Below are positions 10,715 through 14,469 of a stretch of 14,469 nucleotides of DNA, piece after piece; position 1 is the stretch's first letter, and each line of letters opens with the position of its first letter. Origin of the DNA: Candidatus Pacearchaeota archaeon (GTDB lineage Archaea > Nanoarchaeota > Nanoarchaeia > Pacearchaeales > GW2011-AR1); the NCBI GenBank assembly GCA_002690445.1, contig NZER01000159.1:1-14469 (forward strand), given 5' to 3'. The notes below the pieces were generated by a model. It did no database searches. It was not told the DNA's origin and saw nothing but the letters and a program-made list of their open reading frames with translations. Both the position numbers and the translations under genes were made by a program.

Positions 10715-11009
10715 GTTGATTAATCAATATCTATTATCAAGTTTCCCATTACCAAACTGCCGAAGGCAGTTGCGTGCCGCCAGGCACGCTCTAAATCAGC
10801 AAGCCCAAAGCGAGCCTATCTTGCCAAAGGCACCAAACCGCGCCCTTCGGGCGCGGCAGATAGTTGAAATCAAAGATTTCAATAATTAATAATGATTTAC
10901 CTCGCTTCGCTCGGTTTGTGATCTGGTCACCCCCAACTTGTTCAACTTAAGTTATAGTAGAATTATAATGCATCATCAATCTAGATTCCCTATTCAAACC
11001 AACAAAAAA
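10715..11009. other. Convergent intergenic region with hairpin cluster
   Basis: This 295-base stretch lies between the ends of the plus-strand gene at 10376 and rpoK. No open reading frame is credible. It holds at least five short hairpins between 10756 and 10882 and ends in plain A+T-rich DNA before the rpoK stop. Confidence 0.6.
10756..10882. repeat. Cluster of five short perfect hairpins
   Basis: Five perfect palindromic hairpins follow one another: ACTGCC-GAA-GGCAGT (10756-10770), GCGTGCC-GCCA-GGCACGC (10772-10789), TGCC-AAA-GGCA (10822-10832), CCGCGCCC-TTC-GGGCGCGG (10838-10856) and TTGAAATC-AAA-GATTTCAA (10864-10882). A weaker GTGA/TCAC stem follows at 10918-10930. Stems are 4-8 pairs with 3-4 base loops. 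Four of the five loops are GAA, TTC or AAA. The GC-rich ones stand out against the local A+T-rich background. Confidence 0.7.
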
Positions 11010-11420
11010 TCAAACCCCCCCCACCCCGCCAGCCTCGCTCGCAGGATTAGAAAGCGCCTGTTCTCCATCTTGTTCATCTTCCGGATTCGCTATCTCCATA
11101 ATCTCACCACCCTCTGAGATTTCCTTTTCAGCTTCCTGCTCTGCCTTAATTTTCACCTCATCAGAAACATCCCTATCATCAATCTTAACTTTCTCAAGTT
11201 CCATTTCCTCTTTCTCCGGCAGCGGCCTCTTAACACTAATAGGTAAAACACCAGAATCAAGTTCTTTTTCAGCAATTCTAAGCGGGTCATAATTAACACC
11301 TTCTAAATCTTCATCATTAATCTTAATCAATAAAGGAGCATCCATAGAAATCTGCAGCCCCCGCGCTCCCAAAATCCGCGCCCTTTCATATTTTGAAAAT
11401 TCTTCTGCTTCTACCATCAT
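11010..11420 (-). CDS. rpoK: DNA-directed RNA polymerase subunit K (Rpb6/omega homologue)
   Basis: The first 68 residues are the conserved RpoK fold, which helps assemble and stabilise RNA polymerase. [20 protein letters not shown] (8-27) and APLLIKI come first, then [20 protein letters not shown] (45-64) and RPLP. The KYE-AR--GAR-LQ-S pattern and the I-VKRPLP end are diagnostic. It then runs on for about 68 residues of Glu/Lys-rich, probably disordered tail ending in AGGVGGV. Archaeal RpoK is usually only 60-100 residues. The ATG at 11420 overlaps the TGA of the upstream gene (ATGA), with GGAGTGAGGGGG as ribosome binding site in that gene's last codons, so translation is coupled. It is the last gene of the exosome operon, linking RNA polymerase and RNA decay in one transcript. 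Confidence 0.93.
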   Translation of the reverse strand: MMVEAEEFSKYERARILGARGLQISMDAPLLIKINDEDLEGVNYDPLRIAEKELDSGVLPISVKRPLPEKEEMELEKVKIDDRDVSDEVKIKAEQEAEKEISEGGEIMEIANPEDEQDGEQALSNPASEAGGVGGV

Positions 11421-11836
11421 ACCCCCTCACTCCTTTCTATTCCATAATGCTTAACCATATCAGCCACATCCTGCGGAGTTAAAAGTTCACAAAATCCGCT
11501 TATATCTTTTGCTTCAGCAAGACCCAACAAGTGTGCACGTCTCTCACTATCTTCTCGAGAACAATAATCAGGATTTTCAGCTATTTCTCTCATTGCCTCC
11601 TTCAGTGGGGCTTTAATATTCCCTCCTGAAGTATACCTTCCCCAATTCACCCGAAGCCCACTAAATAAAGTTAAAAAATCCAAACCCCTAAGACCTGTTT
11701 GTTCTGTTATTGATTTTCTAGGATCAATTGCATCAGCATCTCCATTAATCATCTCATTTATAACCCCTGTAACTTCTAGAACATAACCATTTGGATCTTT
11801 AAGTTTCATATCGTTACCCATACTATTTAAGCACAT
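11417..11836 (-). CDS. Unknown protein between rrp42 and rpoK
   Basis: The 139-residue product is soluble and acidic with no motif I recognise. It contains [20 protein letters not shown] (15-34), a Gly/Arg/Trp-rich middle ([14 protein letters not shown], 60-73) and a helical C-terminal half ending in [20 protein letters not shown] and GV. The C-terminal stretch after CELL could be a small helical bundle. Its start ATG (11836) directly follows the rrp42 stop with no gap. GGGGG stands 6 bases before it, which favours this start over ATGs at 11821 and about 11809. Its stop overlaps the rpoK start. Being locked between exosome and polymerase genes implies a role in RNA synthesis or decay, but there is no direct evidence. 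Confidence 0.75.
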   Translation of the reverse strand: MCLNSMGNDMKLKDPNGYVLEVTGVINEMINGDADAIDPRKSITEQTGLRGLDFLTLFSGLRVNWGRYTSGGNIKAPLKEAMREIAENPDYCSREDSERRAHLLGLAEAKDISGFCELLTPQDVADMVKHYGIERSEGV

Positions 11837-12664
11837 TTATTTCCCCCAAACAAACTTCGAGATTTTAGAAAACATCTCTTTCCATTTATCTTCAACAAGC
11901 TTTAAAATATTTTCCATATCTGCCTCAGAAATCCCGCCTTCCTTGCCCTTCTGAATCGCAGTAATTCTCGGTTTGCCCTTGTTATCAGCAACAGCCACAG
12001 TAATCCTATAATCAGAAATTTTCTCCTCTTCTGCAGAAGCATCAACAACAAGCTCCTCCCCAATCTTATGCAGCGTAATACTAAAAGCCATAGCTTCCTT
12101 ATTCAACGGAAGAGGATTCTTGCTCAACTCATGCTCAATCTTTTCTTCTTCCTCATTATAAACAGGCATCTTAGCATTTCCCAACGCAATCAAAGCTGCC
12201 AACCCAGCAACATCCAGCAAATTCCCAGCATCATTAATCGCATAAATATCAAGGAAAACCTGCCAAACTTTCTCTCCTTCTTTAATACACAATTTCTTAA
12301 AATCAATAAACCCAGATTCCCGAATTCCCCTGTCAATAATCCTCGCTAACTCAATAGAGTTAATTCTTGGCGGCCCTAATTCAAAATCTTCAGAAGCCAT
12401 CGGAGACAATTCAGCAGAAGTCATAAAAGTCCCTTCATCCTGCGAATCAGGATACGGCTCAGTAATTCCCAGTTTAACACCAACATAAACTTCAGTCTCG
12501 CCAAACTTAACAGAACAGCTCCCTTCAGCATTCTTGCTCAAACCCAGCTTAACTTCAACTTCCCGATAATCCTCGCCTCCCCGCCCGTCCAATCTCTTGT
12601 TCTCTTTCAAATATTCAACTATCCTGTCTTTCTGTAGATTTGGTATTGTACTTTCACTTGTCAT
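11837..12664 (-). CDS. rrp42: Exosome complex component Rrp42
   Basis: This 275-residue RNase PH-fold protein is the non-catalytic partner that alternates with Rrp41 in the hexameric exosome ring. Family marks include NKRLDGRG (22-29), EVEVKLGLSKNAEGSCSVKF, GVKLGITEPYPDSQDEGTF, LARIIDRGIRESGFIDFKKL and VWQVFLDIYAINDAGNLLDV. The length matches archaeal Rrp42. The Asp-rich catalytic motif seen in Rrp41 (STDIP) is absent, as expected. Start ATG 12664 overlaps the rrp41 stop by 4 bases and has AAGGAGG 7 bases upstream, an excellent ribosome binding site lying inside rrp41. Third gene of the exosome operon. Confidence 0.96.
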   Translation of the reverse strand: MTSESTIPNLQKDRIVEYLKENKRLDGRGGEDYREVEVKLGLSKNAEGSCSVKFGETEVYVGVKLGITEPYPDSQDEGTFMTSAELSPMASEDFELGPPRINSIELARIIDRGIRESGFIDFKKLCIKEGEKVWQVFLDIYAINDAGNLLDVAGLAALIALGNAKMPVYNEEEEKIEHELSKNPLPLNKEAMAFSITLHKIGEELVVDASAEEEKISDYRITVAVADNKGKPRITAIQKGKEGGISEADMENILKLVEDKWKEMFSKISKFVWGK

Positions 12665-13392
12665 TTTCCAACCTCCTTGCCAACTTCTTTCAAAGCTTCA
12701 GTCTGCACTTTCAAAATTTCCTCGCAAGCTTTCTTACTCATTTTCAATGCTTCTTTTAATTCATCAGGTGAAATCTTTCCATCCAACTGCAGCAGCGAAA
12801 TCTTCTTGCTTCTCGAAGTAAAAACCATCGGAATATCCGTGCTCCCCTCGCCCTCTCTAAAATCTTCTTCATCTTTATCAACATCAACAACAAGTGTCTT
12901 GTCTAACTTCCCAGCAGCAATTGCACTTGCCATCTCTTTCATAGGCACACCAGCATGAGCCAAAGCCATCACAGCCGCGTTAATTCCTGCAACCCTTGTC
13001 CCAGCATCTGCCTGCGGAATCTGGATAAAAACATCAACAACAGTATTTGGAAAAGCTTCTAAATCAATCAGCGGCGCTAAAGCCCACTCAGCTACTTTAG
13101 AAATTTCCTGACTTCTCCTTGAAGGACCCGGACGAATCCTATCCCAGACAGAAAAAGACATCATATTATAATTAACTCGCAAAATTCCTTTTCGCGGATT
13201 CTGCATATGCTGCGGATGCAAGGTTCTCGGCCCCCGCACAACAGCAATAGCTTTTGTATCGCCAGTTTCAAACATCGCACTCCCATCAGCAGAAGGCACA
13301 ATTCCGACCTTCGCTTTCATCGGTCGAATCTCGTCAAACTTCCGCCCGTCATTTCTCTTCGCATACAAACTTTTTACTTTTTTCTCTGCCAT
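12661..13392 (-). CDS. rrp41: Exosome complex catalytic subunit Rrp41
   Basis: This 243-residue RNase PH-fold protein is the phosphorolytic 3'-5' exoribonuclease of the archaeal exosome and can also add tails. Seen motifs are YAKRNDGRKFDEIRPMKAKV (10-29), ADGSAMFETGDTKAIAVVRG (35-54), RVNYNMMSFS (72-81), RPGPSRRSQEISK (87-99, RNA-binding Arg), ADAGTRVAGINAA (128-140, phosphate site) and EDFREGEGSTDIP (176-188) with Asp186 as probable catalytic acid. All active-site elements are intact. The ATG at 13392 shares one base with the rrp4 stop (TAATG) and has GGAG 9 bases upstream. The start is fixed by the conserved N terminus. Confidence 0.97.
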   Translation of the reverse strand: MAEKKVKSLYAKRNDGRKFDEIRPMKAKVGIVPSADGSAMFETGDTKAIAVVRGPRTLHPQHMQNPRKGILRVNYNMMSFSVWDRIRPGPSRRSQEISKVAEWALAPLIDLEAFPNTVVDVFIQIPQADAGTRVAGINAAVMALAHAGVPMKEMASAIAAGKLDKTLVVDVDKDEEDFREGEGSTDIPMVFTSRSKKISLLQLDGKISPDELKEALKMSKKACEEILKVQTEALKEVGKEVGK

Positions 13393-14141
13393 TATTTTTT
13401 CTCCTTCACCTTTTTTTCTTTATGAGTATTTTCTGCAATTATCTCAACACCTTTCCTAATTCCCATGTCCTTGATAAATTTCTCTACCTTATCTGTCAAA
13501 CCAGTAATAGTTGCATTTTCGCAAATAAAATCAATTATCTTTCTTGTCTGAATTTCGTTGTCAATTGAACCGCCCCGAATCCACACCCACCCATTCTGTC
13601 CAACATTAATCTCGCATCCAGTTGCATCCTTAATTAGATTAACCATGCTCCCTTCCCGTCCAATAATTCGCGGAACCTTATTCGGATTAATCTGCATCAA
13701 CTGTCCGCCTTCAAGCCTTCCAAAACCCCTCATTTTCACACTTAAATCAACACCCTTCCCATTTGTATTCCAAACTTTCGCAGAAATTAAATCACCAAAA
13801 TCAAAATGCTCTCTTAATTCACCTTTATTAATATATCTCGGAACTTCCATCATTGATAAAAATGCATTTTCAGCCCCGCCAAAATTCACAAGCCACCCAT
13901 TAAATGTAATCCCGATAACTTCCCCAATAATCGAATTCCCTCTTCGTGGAATATAAACTCCAGAAACAGCAATAACTTTTACAAACTTTTCAGAAATATC
14001 AGACAACCCATACCGCCCCGCCACCAAGTCCTTCCCGTCCCTGTAAGCACCCTCGCCAGGCAAAAACGCATCGCCCGAGACTATCGTCTCTCCAGGCACA
14101 ACAATTTTCCTTCCACTAGCCATTTTTTCAATTTTAACCAT
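13392..14141 (-). CDS. rrp4: Exosome complex RNA-binding subunit Rrp4
   Basis: The 249-residue cap protein of the archaeal exosome binds RNA and feeds it into the Rrp41/Rrp42 ring. It has the three expected parts: an N-terminal domain (about 1-60, with VVPGETIVSG and GRYGLSD), an S1 domain (about 65-140, RRGNSIIGEVIGITFNGWLV) and a KH domain (about 145-215, with GREG at 161-164 in VPRIIGREGSMVNLIKDATG). It ends in a Lys-rich tail (HKEKKVKEKK). It leads the operon rrp4-rrp41-rrp42-unknown-rpoK. Candidate core promoter elements upstream are weak: ATTAATATTA about 17-27 bases before the ATG, or a better TATA-like block near 14206-14219 that would leave a leader of about 45 bases. Confidence 0.96.
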   Translation of the reverse strand: MVKIEKMASGRKIVVPGETIVSGDAFLPGEGAYRDGKDLVAGRYGLSDISEKFVKVIAVSGVYIPRRGNSIIGEVIGITFNGWLVNFGGAENAFLSMMEVPRYINKGELREHFDFGDLISAKVWNTNGKGVDLSVKMRGFGRLEGGQLMQINPNKVPRIIGREGSMVNLIKDATGCEINVGQNGWVWIRGGSIDNEIQTRKIIDFICENATITGLTDKVEKFIKDMGIRKGVEIIAENTHKEKKVKEKK

Positions 14142-14271
14142 CTTATTGAGAATATCTATAATATTAATTCAATTTATTCTCTCGTACACTAAAATCTAGA
14201 AATTTGGGTTTTTAAATATTGTGGTTTATGTGCATTGTTGCGTAAGCGGGAGTTATTCTAGCTAAAAAAAA

Positions 14272-14469
14272 TTATTTCTTCTTTCTAGGTTTATCCCAAT
14301 AAGGGGATTTACACTTTGGGCAGATAGTAGGATGTTCTTTAGTTCTTGGAACCCATTCATGCTCACACCTTTCGCATTTGAACCCATCAATTTGAATCTT
14401 AGATTCTCTTTTTTACCTTTTTTAATCCATTCTTCCATTGCTTCAGGCTTATGAAATGCAAATACTTCA
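14272..14469 (-). pseudogene. Small zinc-ribbon protein, frameshifted, 5' end off the window
   Basis: The minus strand ends in KCERCEHEWVPRTKEHPTIC followed by PKCKSPYWDKPRKKK and TAA (14272-14274). This is a compact zinc ribbon with two C-x-x-C pairs, like the many small archaeal zinc-ribbon proteins ending in SPYWDKPR. In its own frame a stop comes soon upstream and there is no start codon. A neighbouring frame encodes EVFAFHKPEAMEEWIKKGKK up to the run of six A (plus-strand T at 14409-14414) and joins the zinc-ribbon frame by a -1 shift there. A start could be ATG at 14438, giving about 54 residues, or beyond the right edge. One missing A, from sequencing or mutation, would explain it; programmed frameshifting is less likely because the site is not a standard slippery heptamer. 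Confidence 0.6.

Noticed and set aside
10756..10882. CRISPR array
   Set aside because: The units are different palindromes of different lengths without a constant repeat or regular spacers, and no cas gene is present.

Overview
The window is AT-rich archaeal DNA, most likely from a small-genome DPANN lineage (Woesearchaeota/Pacearchaeota-like). The support is an archaeal-type but divergent 16S rRNA 5' end, the archaeal exosome genes rrp4, rrp41 and rrp42, an archaeal RNA polymerase subunit K, archaeal uS2 and enolase, and many A+T-rich TATA-like boxes 20-33 bases upstream of start codons, as expected for leaderless archaeal transcripts. The lineage is inferred from gene content and style; no tree could be made.

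Layout, left to right. 1-419: 5' part of a 16S rRNA gene on the minus strand, leaving the window at base 1. 420-726: its upstream region. 727-2203: three minus-strand genes for envelope-type proteins (a four-helix membrane protein, a secreted protein with an odd C-terminal tail, and a small anchored Cys-rich protein). 2204-3301: a repeat-rich accessory stretch holding a RelE-like toxin (plus strand) and a 50-codon RelB-like antitoxin (minus strand) placed tail to tail and flanked by two copies of a ~90-base direct repeat. 3302-3505: an unknown small gene. 3700-6270: a P2A-type Ca2+-ATPase. 6467-7871: rps2, then an unknown 110-codon gene, then a small gene that needs a -1 frameshift. 8149-8841: the only two-gene plus-strand operon, a 42-codon basic peptide followed by a PIN-domain protein. 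9059-10282: enolase. 10376-10714: a small possible winged-helix protein, divergent from enolase. 10715-11009: a cluster of short perfect hairpins. 11010-14141: a tight minus-strand operon rrp4-rrp41-rrp42-unknown-rpoK, with overlaps of 1-4 bases or no gap. 14272-14469: a broken or frameshifted zinc-ribbon gene running off the right edge.

How the genes work together. The right-hand operon couples RNA decay (exosome cap Rrp4, catalytic Rrp41, structural Rrp42) with a transcription subunit (RpoK). rpoK, eno and rps2 are neighbours in many archaea; here they keep their order and strand, but small accessory genes, hairpins and a PIN operon have come between them.

The most unusual signal is in the non-coding DNA. 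A hairpin inside the variable V2 region of the 16S gene (about 156-212) recurs in two intergenic regions (about 3186-3239 and 8971-9020), with arms identical over 14-19 bases. Hairpins also lie 39-47 bases past the stop codons of three minus-strand genes (stops at 3302, 6467 and 9059), and two of these genes share a near-identical 30-base block that includes the stop codon. This points to a dispersed structured element that acts at 3' ends and has a relative inside the ribosomal RNA.
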